Assembly (NCBI RefSeq): GCF_003443995.1
Contig: NZ_QWEY01000002.1
Coordinates: forward strand, 124,001 to 188,000
Length of the DNA: 64,000 nucleotides
Direction of reading: 5' to 3'
Origin: Pseudotabrizicola alkalilacus
GTDB taxonomy: Bacteria > Pseudomonadota > Alphaproteobacteria > Rhodobacterales > Rhodobacteraceae
The translations under genes were made by a program, and so were the position numbers. Positions within the stretch are counted from its first letter, which is position 1; each line of letters starts with the position of its first letter. The notes below the pieces were generated by a model. The model did not search any database. It was not told the DNA's origin and saw only the letters and a program-made list of their open reading frames with translations. This document shows positions 34,675 to 43,102 of the stretch, piece by piece.

Positions 34675-35103
34675 TCAGAACATCCGCACCAAGGCAATCA
34701 CCACCGCCGCCAGAACCGGCAGCCCGATCAGGATCAGCGGTGCATTCAGCCATTGCCGCGACCGCGCAGCGGTCAGGACAGGATAAATCACCGGCCAGCG
34801 CCCGGTCTGCGCCGCCTGCGTCATGGTACTGACCGAGACCGGCAGGCGCACGCCAAACAGATGCGGCGGGGCAATCGGCCAGCCGGGGCGCACCGCCCGC
34901 CCCTCGTCGCGATGATGGAACCGTGGCTCATAGCCGGTCAGGTCCACCGCGAACTCGGCCGCAAACGCCGCCATGAAGCCCTGCGCCGCGTCGCCATCCA
35001 GATCCAGCGCCGCCAGCACATCGGCCTGTTGCAAAGCCGTCAGCCGTCGCCCTGTCCGGCGCTCGATAAACATCACAATGTCTTCGCGCCCCGGCCCGTT
35101 CAT
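34675..35103 (-). CDS. DUF1493 family protein with C-terminal membrane anchor
   Basis: A 142-residue protein. The first ~100 residues match the DUF1493 pattern (IVMFIERRTGRRLTALQQAD, LDGDAAQGFMAAFAAEF, then a basic RPG.PI segment), an acyl-carrier-like helical fold of unknown role. The last ~25 residues (LNAPLILIGLPVLAAVVIAL) form one transmembrane helix, unusual for this family. It starts at ATG 35103; the frame is open upstream into etfQO but that part is a shadow. It follows etfQO by 8 bases and is likely co-transcribed. Confidence 0.78.
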   Translation of the reverse strand: MNGPGREDIVMFIERRTGRRLTALQQADVLAALDLDGDAAQGFMAAFAAEFAVDLTGYEPRFHHRDEGRAVRPGWPIAPPHLFGVRLPVSVSTMTQAAQTGRWPVIYPVLTAARSRQWLNAPLILIGLPVLAAVVIALVRMF

Positions 35104-35111
35104 GGCTCGCG

Positions 35112-36761
35112 TTACATATTCGGATAGTTCGGCCCGCCCGCGCCCTGCGGCGTGGTCCAGACGATGTTCTGGCTGGGGTCTTTGATGTCGCAGGTCTTGC
35201 AATGCACGCAGTTCTGAAAGTTGATCACAAAGCGCGGCTCCTTACCGTCTTCGGCAACCACCTCATAGACCCCGGCGGGGCAATAGCGTTGCGCCGGTTC
35301 GGCATATTTCGGCAGGTTGACCGCGATGGGGATCGACGGATCCTTCAGCTTCAGATGCGCCGGTTGCGCTTCGTCATGGTTGGTAAAGCTGTAGGCCACG
35401 TTGGTCAGCCGGTCGAAGGACAGCTTGCCATCGGGGCGGGGGTAGTCAATCGGCGCGAAATCCTTGGCCAGCCCGGTGGCCGCCGCATCAGACTTGCCGT
35501 GCTTCAATGTGCCGAACAGCGAAAAGCCCAAGGTGTTGGTCCACATATCCAGACCGCCCGCAATCAGGCTGGCGACCAGCCCGAATTTTGACCACAGCGG
35601 TTTGACGTTGCGCACCTTTTTCAGGTCGGCACCGATTGCGCCGCCGCGCACCTCCGTCTCATAAGCCGTCAGCTCATCCCCCTGACGCCCGGCCTTGATC
35701 GCCGCATGGGCCGCCTCCGCCGCGGCCTTGCCCGACAGCATGGCGTTGTGGTTGCCCTTGATGCGCGGCACGTTGACCATGCCGACCGAGCAGCCCAGCA
35801 GCGCCACGCCGGGCGCCACCATCTTGGGCATCGACTGCCAGCCACCCTCGGAAATCGCCCGTGCGCCATAGGCCACGCGCTTTCCGCCCGCCAAAAGCTC
35901 GGCCACCATCGGGTGATGCTTGAAGCGCTGGAATTCCATGTACGGATACAGATGCGGGTTTTCGTAGTTCAAATGGACCACGAACCCGACATAGACCTGA
36001 TTGTTTTCCAGATGATAGATGAATGACCCGCCGCCTGCGTTGCTGCCCAGCGGCCAGCCCATGGTATGGGTGACCGTACCCTCACGGTGCTTGGCCGGGT
36101 CGATCTCCCAGATCTCTTTCATGCCAAGACCGTATTTCTGCGGGCAATGGCCTTTGGCCAGTTCATAGCGGTCGATCACCTGTTTGGCCAAAGACCCGCG
36201 CACGCCTTCGGACAGGAACACATATTTGCCCAGCAGCTCCATCCCCGGCTCATAGCTTGGCCCCGGTTCCCCGGTCGCCGGATCTCGGCCGAATTCGCCC
36301 GCGACCACACCGGCGATGCGGGGGCCGTCAAACACCAGCTCCGAGCACGACATGCCGGGGAAAATCTCTACCCCCAGCCCCTCGGCCACGCCCGCCATCC
36401 AGCGGCAGACATTGCCCATCGACACGATGTAATTGCCGTGGTTGCCCATCAGGGGTGGCATCGGAAAGTTCGGGATGCGGATCTGACCCGCAGGCCCGAG
36501 CATGTAAAAGTTGTCTTCTGTCACCAGTGTCTTGATCGGTGCCCCCATGCTGCGCCAGTCGGGCAGCAGCGCATCAAGGCCCGACGGGTCCAGCACCGCG
36601 CCTGACAGGATATGCGCGCCAACCTCAGAGCCTTTTTCCAGAACGACGACCGACAGATCGGCATCCAGCTGCTTCAGCCGGATTGCGGCAGACAGGCCCG
36701 CCGGGCCAGCGCCGACGATCACCACGTCATATTCCATCTTTTCGCGCACAATCTGGCTCAT
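35112..36761 (-). CDS. etfD: Electron transfer flavoprotein-ubiquinone oxidoreductase
   Basis: Membrane-associated flavo-iron-sulfur enzyme passing electrons from ETF (acyl-CoA and dimethylglycine dehydrogenases) to ubiquinone. FAD motif DVVIVGAGPAGLSAAIRL; a C-terminal [4Fe-4S] site with Cys in RYCPAGVYE and in NCVHCKTCDIKDP. 549 residues from ATG 36761, normal. The upstream open frame to 36875 is promoter region. It is divergent from greA over 300 bases. Fits functionally with the acyl-CoA dehydrogenase at 39668. Confidence 0.96.
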   Translation of the reverse strand: MSQIVREKMEYDVVIVGAGPAGLSAAIRLKQLDADLSVVVLEKGSEVGAHILSGAVLDPSGLDALLPDWRSMGAPIKTLVTEDNFYMLGPAGQIRIPNFPMPPLMGNHGNYIVSMGNVCRWMAGVAEGLGVEIFPGMSCSELVFDGPRIAGVVAGEFGRDPATGEPGPSYEPGMELLGKYVFLSEGVRGSLAKQVIDRYELAKGHCPQKYGLGMKEIWEIDPAKHREGTVTHTMGWPLGSNAGGGSFIYHLENNQVYVGFVVHLNYENPHLYPYMEFQRFKHHPMVAELLAGGKRVAYGARAISEGGWQSMPKMVAPGVALLGCSVGMVNVPRIKGNHNAMLSGKAAAEAAHAAIKAGRQGDELTAYETEVRGGAIGADLKKVRNVKPLWSKFGLVASLIAGGLDMWTNTLGFSLFGTLKHGKSDAAATGLAKDFAPIDYPRPDGKLSFDRLTNVAYSFTNHDEAQPAHLKLKDPSIPIAVNLPKYAEPAQRYCPAGVYEVVAEDGKEPRFVINFQNCVHCKTCDIKDPSQNIVWTTPQGAGGPNYPNM

Positions 36762-37010
36762 CTGTCGTCTCCGCTGACGGGCGGGGCCCGTGTCTGATCT
36801 GGTGATTTTGCTGGCATCGTCATTGCCCCAAGGCAGGCTTGGGGTCAACCGTAACGCAACATCACAGTGCCGCAATGCAGCATTCCTGTAATTTTATTAC
36901 CGTCCCATTGGCGCTTTTCTGTTCCCTGAGCGACAAGCTGCCATTCCGTCACGCCATCGCCTCTTGCAATTCATCCCGCCATCCGTTTGGGTGAGAGTCA
37001 GTTAGTGACG

Positions 37011-37047
37011 GGCCATGGCCCCCGACAGGGGCCGTGGCCTCCCTTTT
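37011..37047 (+). promoter_or_regulatory. Terminator-like hairpin in the greA leader
   Basis: GGCCATGGCCCC (37011-37022), loop CGACA, GGGGCCGTGGCC (37028-37039): a 12-bp stem with one T-G pair, followed by TCCCTTTT (37040-37047), 15 bases before the greA ATG. This has the form of an intrinsic terminator inside a 5' leader. The rest of the 300-base etfQO/greA gap holds no gene and must contain both promoters. Confidence 0.6.
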
Positions 37048-37061
37048 CGTGGAAGATGACG

Positions 37062-37532
37062 ATGGAAAAGATTCCGATGACCCGCGGTGGGTATGATGCT
37101 CTGGACGAAGAGCTGAAAATCCTCAAATCGGTGGAGCGCCCTGCGGTGATCCGCGCCATTGCCGAGGCGCGCGAGCATGGCGATCTGTCGGAAAACGCCG
37201 AGTATCATTCCGCCCGCGAAAAGCAGTCGTTCATCGAGGGCCGCATCAAGGAACTCGAAGGCATCCTGTCGCTGGCCGAGGTGATTGACCCGACCAAACT
37301 GTCCGGCTCGATCAAGTTCGGGGCCACGGTGGTTCTGGTCGATGAAGACACCGACGAGGAAAAGAAGTATCAGATCGTCGGTGAGACCGAGGCTGATATC
37401 GAACGCGGTTTGCTGAACATCCGCTCGCCCTTGGCCCGTGCCCTGATCGGCAAGGACGAAGGCGACAGCGTCGAGGTGAAAACTCCTGGCGGTGATCGCA
37501 GCTATGAAGTGTTAAGCATTCGTTACGTCTGA
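37062..37532 (+). CDS. greA: Transcription elongation factor GreA
   Basis: Binds the RNA polymerase secondary channel and stimulates cleavage of backtracked RNA. N-terminal coiled-coil finger with the acidic tip ([20 protein letters not shown]) and a C-terminal FKBP-like domain ([18 protein letters not shown]). 156 residues. ATG 37062 is chosen over 37056 because GGAAG is 6 bases before it. The hairpin just upstream suggests attenuation. Complete and normal. Confidence 0.96.
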   Translation: MEKIPMTRGGYDALDEELKILKSVERPAVIRAIAEAREHGDLSENAEYHSAREKQSFIEGRIKELEGILSLAEVIDPTKLSGSIKFGATVVLVDEDTDEEKKYQIVGETEADIERGLLNIRSPLARALIGKDEGDSVEVKTPGGDRSYEVLSIRYV

Positions 37533-37557
37533 TCCCCCGGAACGGAACGAGGCGACC

Positions 37558-38565
37558 ATGCCCGACAGTGACGACAAGACCATCGACCTTGGCATTTATG
37601 CCCGCACCGCAGAGCCGCGCTTTGCTGTGACCGAAATCGTCGCGGCAGCGCTGGCCGTGGTCTGGGTGGTGGCGGTGGTCTTTTACGTGCTGAACGCGCC
37701 CGAAGGCACCGGCACGCTGGGGCTGGTGATGACGCTTCTGGTGGTGTTCCTGCCGCTGGCGCTGATCTGGGCGGCGGTGACCACGCTGCGTTCGGTCCGC
37801 GTGCTGCGGGCCGAGGCGGCCCGGTTGCAGACCAGCGTGGACGCGATGCGCAACGCCTATATCAACAGCCAGCAGACGGGCGCTGCGGGCCTGCGCCCCT
37901 CGGTCGAGAAAAAGCTCGACGACATCGCGCGCCAGACCGAAACCGCGCTGGCCACCTTTACCTCGCGCCGCGATGCGGTGCTGACCCAGCCTTCGGCTGA
38001 CCGCAAGGCGGCGCTGATCCCGGCACCACCGCCGCAGCCTGCCGATGAGCAACCCGGCCTTGCCCTTGGAACCCCGGCCGAGTCGATGCGCCCGCCGCTG
38101 TCGGTCGCCGATTTCATCCGCGCGCTGCAATTCCCTGAAAACCCCGACGACCGCGACGGCTTTCGCGCCCTGCGTCTGGCGCTCGAAGACCGCGATGTGG
38201 CCAAGCTGATCCGCGCGGCACAGGACGTGCTGACGCTGATGTCGCAAGAGGGCATCTACATGGATGACCTGCGCCCCGACCGCGCCCGGCCAGAGCTGTG
38301 GCGGCGCTTTGCATCGGGTGAGCGTGGGCGCGGCATCGCGGCCATCGGGGGGGTGCGCGACCGCTCGTCGCTGGCGCTGACCGCAGGCCGGATGCGCGAA
38401 GATCCGGTGTTCCGCGACGCGGGCCACCATTTCCTGCGCACCTTTGACCGGATGTTCCAGCAGTTTGAGAAAAACGCGACCGATGCCGAGATTTCCGATC
38501 TCGCAGACACCCGCACCGCCCGCGCCTTCATGCTGTTTGGCCGGGTGATGGGCGTATTCGACTAA
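37558..38565 (+). CDS. Conserved inner-membrane protein of unknown function
   Basis: A 335-residue protein with two transmembrane helices near the start (VAAALAVVWVVAVVFYVLNA and LVMTLLVVFLPLALIWAAVT), then a predicted coiled coil (VRVLRAEAARLQTSVDAMRN), a Pro-rich linker around residues 155-180, and a helical C-terminal domain (~185-335) that is well ordered. The last part, with ADFIRALQFPENPDD and ARAFMLFGRVMGVFD, is of a kind seen across Rhodobacterales. Starts 25 bases after greA, so probably co-transcribed. It overlaps convergently with tsaC. No function assigned. Confidence 0.7.
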   Translation: MPDSDDKTIDLGIYARTAEPRFAVTEIVAAALAVVWVVAVVFYVLNAPEGTGTLGLVMTLLVVFLPLALIWAAVTTLRSVRVLRAEAARLQTSVDAMRNAYINSQQTGAAGLRPSVEKKLDDIARQTETALATFTSRRDAVLTQPSADRKAALIPAPPPQPADEQPGLALGTPAESMRPPLSVADFIRALQFPENPDDRDGFRALRLALEDRDVAKLIRAAQDVLTLMSQEGIYMDDLRPDRARPELWRRFASGERGRGIAAIGGVRDRSSLALTAGRMREDPVFRDAGHHFLRTFDRMFQQFEKNATDAEISDLADTRTARAFMLFGRVMGVFD

Positions 38566-39518
38566 GGGCGGGGCGCCGCCGCCCGCCGCAGCCGGTCATT
38601 GATCGCGCGGCCAAGGCCGGTCTCAGGCACCGGCGCAAAGGCAATGCGCCCGCCCGGGCCGGCCATCGCATCCGCGTCGCGCAGGGTCTGGAACAGCGCC
38701 GCCGCCGCCTCCACCAGATCGCCGCCGGGTGACAGCGACAGCGCCGCACCCTTGCTGTCAGTGCCAAAGCCGACCCAGACCTCCCCCTCATCTGGCGCGG
38801 TCACACCCAGCCGGACGCCAGCCTCGGGCGCGTAATGGCTGGCCAATTGCCCCGGCGCATTCGGTTTGTGTGCGTCGCCACCCACCCCGACCGGCCCCAG
38901 CATCGCCTCCAGCGCCTCGACCGGCACCCCGCCGGGGCGCAGCAGCGTGGGCGCACCGTCCAGCCCCAGAATCGTCGACTCGATCCCCACCGCGCAGGGC
39001 CCGCCATCCAGCACCGCGTCGATCCGCCCGCCCAATCCCTGCCGCACATGGTCGGCCCGTGTGGGCGACACCCGCCCCGACGGGTTGGCCGAGGGCGCAG
39101 CCAGCGGCCCGCCAAACGCCCGCAACAGCGCTTGCGCCACCGGATGCGCCGGGCAGCGGATCGCGACCGTTTCCAATCCCGCCGTCACCAGCGGCGACAG
39201 CCCGGCATCCGCCCGTAGCGGCAGTACCAGCGTCAGCGCGCCGGGCCAGAACGCCGCCGCCACGGCCCGCGACCGGTCGTCAAAAATGGCCAACGTTTCG
39301 GCCATCTCCACCCCGGTCACATGCGCAATCAGCGGGTTGAATGTGGGCCGCGCCTTGGCTGCAAAGATCCGCGCCATCGCCACGCCGTTGCGCGCATCCC
39401 CCGCCAGCCCATAGACGGTTTCGGTCGGCATCGCCACCAGACCGCCCGCCCGCAGGATCGCGGCGGCGCGGGTCAGCCCCGCATCCGTGGGCATCAGGTC
39501 TTGCGTTTCAAATGTCAT
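38562..39518 (-). CDS. tsaC: L-threonylcarbamoyladenylate synthase (Sua5 type)
   Basis: Makes threonylcarbamoyl-AMP for the t6A37 modification of ANN-decoding tRNAs. N-terminal YrdC core: AILRAGGLVAMPTETVYGLAGDA, KARPTFNPLIAHV, and GPLAAPSANPSGRVSPT. At 318 residues it has the extra C-terminal Sua5 domain after the linker GQLASHYAPEAGVRLG. ATG 39518 chosen; the frame is open to 39620 over the promoter. It ends within the last bases of the upstream membrane protein (convergent, 4-base overlap). Confidence 0.93.
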   Translation of the reverse strand: MTFETQDLMPTDAGLTRAAAILRAGGLVAMPTETVYGLAGDARNGVAMARIFAAKARPTFNPLIAHVTGVEMAETLAIFDDRSRAVAAAFWPGALTLVLPLRADAGLSPLVTAGLETVAIRCPAHPVAQALLRAFGGPLAAPSANPSGRVSPTRADHVRQGLGGRIDAVLDGGPCAVGIESTILGLDGAPTLLRPGGVPVEALEAMLGPVGVGGDAHKPNAPGQLASHYAPEAGVRLGVTAPDEGEVWVGFGTDSKGAALSLSPGGDLVEAAAALFQTLRDADAMAGPGGRIAFAPVPETGLGRAINDRLRRAAAPRP

Positions 39519-39540
39519 GTGACGCAGCGTAGGGCTTGAG

Positions 39541-39563
39541 AGGTTGGCCCCCATGGCTAACCT
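39541..39563. promoter_or_regulatory. Inverted repeat before the acyl-CoA dehydrogenase (candidate operator)
   Basis: AGGTTGGCC (39541-39549), 5-base spacer, GGCTAACCT (39555-39563): complementary over nine positions with one G-T pair. It lies in the 149-base divergent region between tsaC and the dehydrogenase and has the shape of a dimeric-repressor site. Confidence 0.45.
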
Positions 39564-39591
39564 GTGTGCAACGCCCATACGCCCGGCCGCC

Positions 39592-39639
39592 GCCTTTGCC
39601 AAGCCCGCTGCCTTTGCCAAAGTCAGCCTCCTTTGCTAA
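39592..39639 (+). repeat. Three spaced direct repeats of CCTTTGCCAA
   Basis: GCCTTTGCCAA at 39592-39602 and 39610-39620, and the variant CCTTTGCTAA at 39630-39639. Spacing is 18 and about 19 bases. They fill the region just before the dehydrogenase start and could be binding sites for an activator, or a short tandem duplication. Confidence 0.5.
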
Positions 39640-39667
39640 GACCGGCCCGCCCAGACCCGAGGTTCCG

Positions 39668-41380
39668 ATGCCCTACCGCGCCCCCCTAACCGACCTGCGT
39701 TTTCTGCTGGATCACGTGGTCGGCTTTGCTCAGGTCACGGCCACCGACCGCTTTGCCGAAGCCACGCCGGAAACGGTCGATGCCGTGCTGACCGAGGCGG
39801 GCCGTCTGGCGGCCGAAGTGCTGGCCCCGGTCAACCGCGCGGGCGACAAGGTGCCGGCGCGGCTGGAAAACGGCGTTGTGCGCACCTCGCCCGGCTTTGC
39901 CGAGGCGTACCGCGCGATTGCCGGGGGCGGCTGGGTCGCGATCACCGCGGGGGCAGAGCACGGCGGCATGGGCCTGCCGCTGACACTGGCGAGTGCGGTG
40001 AATGACATGTTTTCCGGGGCCTGCCTGTCGCTGCAACTGAACCCCCTGCTGACCCAGGGCCAGATCGAAGCGCTGGAGCATCACGCCAGCGACGATCTGA
40101 AAGCCACCTATCTGCCGAAACTGATCTCGGGCGAATGGAACGGCACAATGAACCTGACCGAGCCACAGGCCGGGTCTGATGTGGGGGCGCTGCGCACCAA
40201 GGCCGAGCCGAACGGTGACGGCAGCTATGCGATCAGCGGGCAGAAGATCTATATCACCTGGGGTGACAGCGATTTTCAGGCCAATACCATTCACCTCGTG
40301 CTGGCCCGTCTGCCCGGTGCAGCCCCCGGCACGGCTGGGATCAGCCTGTTTCTGGTGCCGAAATTCCTGCCCGATGATGCAGGCAACCCCGGCCCGCGCA
40401 ACAGCCTGCATGTGGTCAGTCTGGAGCATAAGCTGGGCATCCACGGCAGCCCGACCTGCGTGATGCAGTTTGATGGCGCAACGGGCTGGCTGGTGGGGGC
40501 GGCGCACAAGGGGATGGCGGCGATGTTCACCATGATGAACAACGCCCGTCTTGGAGTCGGCCTGCAGGGTGTCGGCGTGGCCGAAGCCGCGTTTCAGCAG
40601 GCGTTTGACTATGCAATGACCCGCCAGCAGGGCCGCACCCCTGACCCCGCGACCCCCACGATCATCGCCCATGCCGATGTGCGCCGGATGCTGGCGACGA
40701 TGAAGGCGCAGGTGTTTTCGGCCCGCGCCATCTCGCTGTCCTGCGCCGTGGCCATCGACATGGGCCATGCCACCGGGCAGGCCGACTGGGAGGCCCGCGC
40801 CGCATTCCTGACCCCGATCGCCAAGGCCTACGGCACCGATGTCGGCGTCGCGGTCGCGTCCGAGGGGGTGCAGATTCACGGCGGCATGGGCTTTATCGAG
40901 GAAACCGGGGCGGCCCAGTTCCTGCGCGACGCCCGCATCACGCCGATTTATGAGGGCACCAACGGCATTCAGGCGATGGACCTTGTGGCCCGCAAGATGG
41001 CCGATAACGGTGAAGCTGCTTTCCGCCTGATCCGTGAGATCGAGATGGGCGCGCAATCTGCCCGCGCCCATTTGCCTGATCTGGCGGAAGAGGTCTGGCA
41101 GGCCTGCGAAACTTTGCGTGAAGCGACTGAGGCGCTGCTGACGCAAGAGCTGAACGACCGTTTTGCCGGGGCCGTGCCCTATCTGCGCGCCTTTGCGCTG
41201 GTGCTGGGCGGGCACTTCCACCTCCGGGCGGCGGTGGCCGAAGGCGGGAGCGGCCCGCGCTCGGCCTTGGCGCGGGTGGCGATCAAACGGCTGCTGCCCG
41301 AACACCATGGTCTGCTGGCACAAAGCCGCGAGGGTGCTGCCGATCTCTATGCGCTGACCACCGAAGACTTCGCCGCATGA
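39668..41380 (+). CDS. Acyl-CoA dehydrogenase (FadE/DmdC-like, long form)
   Basis: FAD enzyme that makes a 2,3-enoyl-CoA, passing electrons to ETF. 570 residues: N-terminal helical domain, central strands with MNLTEPQAGSDVGALRTKA, C-terminal helices with the catalytic Glu in PIYEGTNGIQAMDL, and an extra C-terminal domain (~470-570) seen in the long family that includes DmdC, the methylmercaptopropionyl-CoA dehydrogenase of DMSP breakdown. Substrate cannot be fixed by sequence. Start ATG 39668 after GAGGTTCCG. It is coupled to the next gene by ATGA. Confidence 0.9.
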   Translation: MPYRAPLTDLRFLLDHVVGFAQVTATDRFAEATPETVDAVLTEAGRLAAEVLAPVNRAGDKVPARLENGVVRTSPGFAEAYRAIAGGGWVAITAGAEHGGMGLPLTLASAVNDMFSGACLSLQLNPLLTQGQIEALEHHASDDLKATYLPKLISGEWNGTMNLTEPQAGSDVGALRTKAEPNGDGSYAISGQKIYITWGDSDFQANTIHLVLARLPGAAPGTAGISLFLVPKFLPDDAGNPGPRNSLHVVSLEHKLGIHGSPTCVMQFDGATGWLVGAAHKGMAAMFTMMNNARLGVGLQGVGVAEAAFQQAFDYAMTRQQGRTPDPATPTIIAHADVRRMLATMKAQVFSARAISLSCAVAIDMGHATGQADWEARAAFLTPIAKAYGTDVGVAVASEGVQIHGGMGFIEETGAAQFLRDARITPIYEGTNGIQAMDLVARKMADNGEAAFRLIREIEMGAQSARAHLPDLAEEVWQACETLREATEALLTQELNDRFAGAVPYLRAFALVLGGHFHLRAAVAEGGSGPRSALARVAIKRLLPEHHGLLAQSREGAADLYALTTEDFAA

Positions 41381-42441
41381 CCACTGACACCTTCACAGCC
41401 GACAGTCTGACAGCCGACAGCGCATGGGGCATCCGCCACCCGTTCCCCGACGCCCCCGCCGAAGGCGAAGCCATAACCGTCGCCCCCGGCATCCTGTGGA
41501 TGCGCCTGCCGCTGCCGATGACGCTGGATCACGTCAACGTCTACGCGCTGGAGGACAGCGACGGCTGGACCCTGATCGACACCGGCATGGCCAGCAAGCG
41601 CAGCCGCGCGATCTGGCAAAGGCTGCTTGATGGCCCGCTGGCGGGCCGCCCGGTGCGCCGCGTCATCGTCACCCATCACCACCCCGATCATGTCGGCCTT
41701 GCCGGGTGGTTTCAGGAGCAGGGCGCGACCCTGTTGATGCCCCGCACCGCCTGGCTCTACGCCCGGATGCTGGTGCTGGATGAACAGCCCCTCCCCACGC
41801 CTGAGGCGCAGCTCTTTTCCCAGCGCGCCGGGATGCCCCCTGCCATGCTGGCCGAGCGGGCGACCGGGCGCCCGTTCAACTTTTGCGATGTGGTCGCCCC
41901 GATGCCGCTGGGCTTTGCCCCACTTGCCGATGGCGGCACCATTCGCATGGCGGGGCGCGACTGGACCATCCGGTTCGGCTCGGGTCACGCGCCAGATCAT
42001 GCCACCTTCTGGTCGGGCGATCTGATTCTGGGCGGCGATCAGCTGTTGCCCGGCATCTCGGCCAATATCGGCGTCTACCCGACCGAGCCTGACGCTGACC
42101 CGCTGACCGACTGGCTGGACAGCTGCCGCCGTTTTCAGCCTTTGGCCCGCCAGAGCCAGCTGGTGCTGCCCGGCCACAAATTGCCCTTTACCGGCCTGCC
42201 GTTGCGGCTGACGCAGATGATCGACAATCACCTCGGCGCGCTTGACCGCCTGCTTGCCCATCTGGCGCCGCCCCGGACCGCCGCCGATTGCTTTGTGCCG
42301 CTGTTCAAGCGTGATATCACCGGCCCGGCTTATGGCATGGCGCTGGTCGAGGCGGTGGCGCATCTGAACCACCTCTTGCATCAGGGCCGGGTTTCGCGCG
42401 ACCTTTCACCGGATGGCGCGTGGCTGTGGCAAAGGGTGTGA
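41377..42441 (+). CDS. MBL-fold metallo-hydrolase (LACTB2/glyoxalase II-like)
   Basis: A 354-residue metallo-beta-lactamase-fold hydrolase. The metal-binding motif is VTHHHPDHVGLAG; other ligands are in GSGHAPDHATFW and LPGHKLPF. The short C-terminal winged-helix-like region is typical of the LACTB2 type. Its start overlaps the dehydrogenase stop by 4 bases, so it likely acts in the same pathway, perhaps as a thioesterase or hydrolase for the product (inference). Confidence 0.88.
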   Translation: MTTDTFTADSLTADSAWGIRHPFPDAPAEGEAITVAPGILWMRLPLPMTLDHVNVYALEDSDGWTLIDTGMASKRSRAIWQRLLDGPLAGRPVRRVIVTHHHPDHVGLAGWFQEQGATLLMPRTAWLYARMLVLDEQPLPTPEAQLFSQRAGMPPAMLAERATGRPFNFCDVVAPMPLGFAPLADGGTIRMAGRDWTIRFGSGHAPDHATFWSGDLILGGDQLLPGISANIGVYPTEPDADPLTDWLDSCRRFQPLARQSQLVLPGHKLPFTGLPLRLTQMIDNHLGALDRLLAHLAPPRTAADCFVPLFKRDITGPAYGMALVEAVAHLNHLLHQGRVSRDLSPDGAWLWQRV

Positions 42442-42444
42442 CGA

Positions 42445-42846
42445 ATGGCAAAACGGAAACCGGCAAAACCGGCACGCGCTGAAACGCTGCCCGCCACAGC
42501 GTCCAAACCCAAGTCTGAGGCCGAATGGGCCTATGAGCGTGTCATCCTTTACCTGCGCAACTTCGAGGCACAGCTCGACAACGCGCACGAGGTGGCCCTT
42601 GGCTTTACCGGTTCCGACGCGGGCATTCTGCAGATCGAGGGGCTGGGATTTTATGACCCTGATATCGTGACGTTTTACGGCATTGACGAAGACGGGCAGA
42701 AAACCCAGCTGATTCAACATGTCAGCCAGCTTAACGTTATCCTGCGGGCAGTACCGAAACGCCGCGTAGCAGAGCCACCACGCCGCATCGGCTTTCACCT
42801 GCCGACCGGCTGGCGGGGCGGCGAGTCGAGTGATGCCTCGGTCTGA
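42445..42846 (+). CDS. DUF6173 family protein
   Basis: A 133-residue soluble protein with a basic Ala/Pro-rich N-terminus and a conserved core: EWAYERVILYLRNFEAQLD, GFYDPDIVTFYGIDEDG, TQLIQHVSQLNVILRAV. This matches the DUF6173 family, common in Rhodobacterales and without a known role. It starts 3 bases after the MBL gene's stop, so it is the third gene of that operon. No catalytic residues are evident. Confidence 0.75.
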   Translation: MAKRKPAKPARAETLPATASKPKSEAEWAYERVILYLRNFEAQLDNAHEVALGFTGSDAGILQIEGLGFYDPDIVTFYGIDEDGQKTQLIQHVSQLNVILRAVPKRRVAEPPRRIGFHLPTGWRGGESSDASV

Positions 42847-42956
42847 CAGGCGGCAGGCATACAGGTCACAGACCTGTATGCCTCGTATCCGACCCCGTGA
42901 CAGGGCGCGGTGAATCGTTTATCAGCAGGAAAAGATCAATCAAAGGACGTTGCGAC

Positions 42957-43091
42957 ATGGCCGAACACAAACATGGCAGCATGGATATCTCTGCTCAGGA
43001 AAAAACCTTTGCCGGCTTTATCCGCATGGTGACATGGGGTGCGGGCATCAGCATTGCCATCCTGATTTTCATGGCTCTGGCCAACGCCTGA
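42957..43091 (+). CDS. aa3-type cytochrome c oxidase subunit IV
   Basis: A 44-residue single-helix protein: polar start MAEHKHGSMDISAQEKTFAG, then one membrane helix (MVTWGAGISIAILIFMALAN). This is the small bacterial aa3 oxidase subunit IV known from Paracoccus and Rhodobacter, which packs at the edge of subunits I and III. AAAGGA lies 9-10 bases before the ATG. The catalytic subunit genes are elsewhere. Confidence 0.9.
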   Translation: MAEHKHGSMDISAQEKTFAGFIRMVTWGAGISIAILIFMALANA

Positions 43092-43102
43092 AAGGCCTGA
43101 AT

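Noticed and set aside
39686-41323. 545-residue minus-strand ORF
   Set aside because: Exact antisense of the acyl-CoA dehydrogenase; no recognisable motif.
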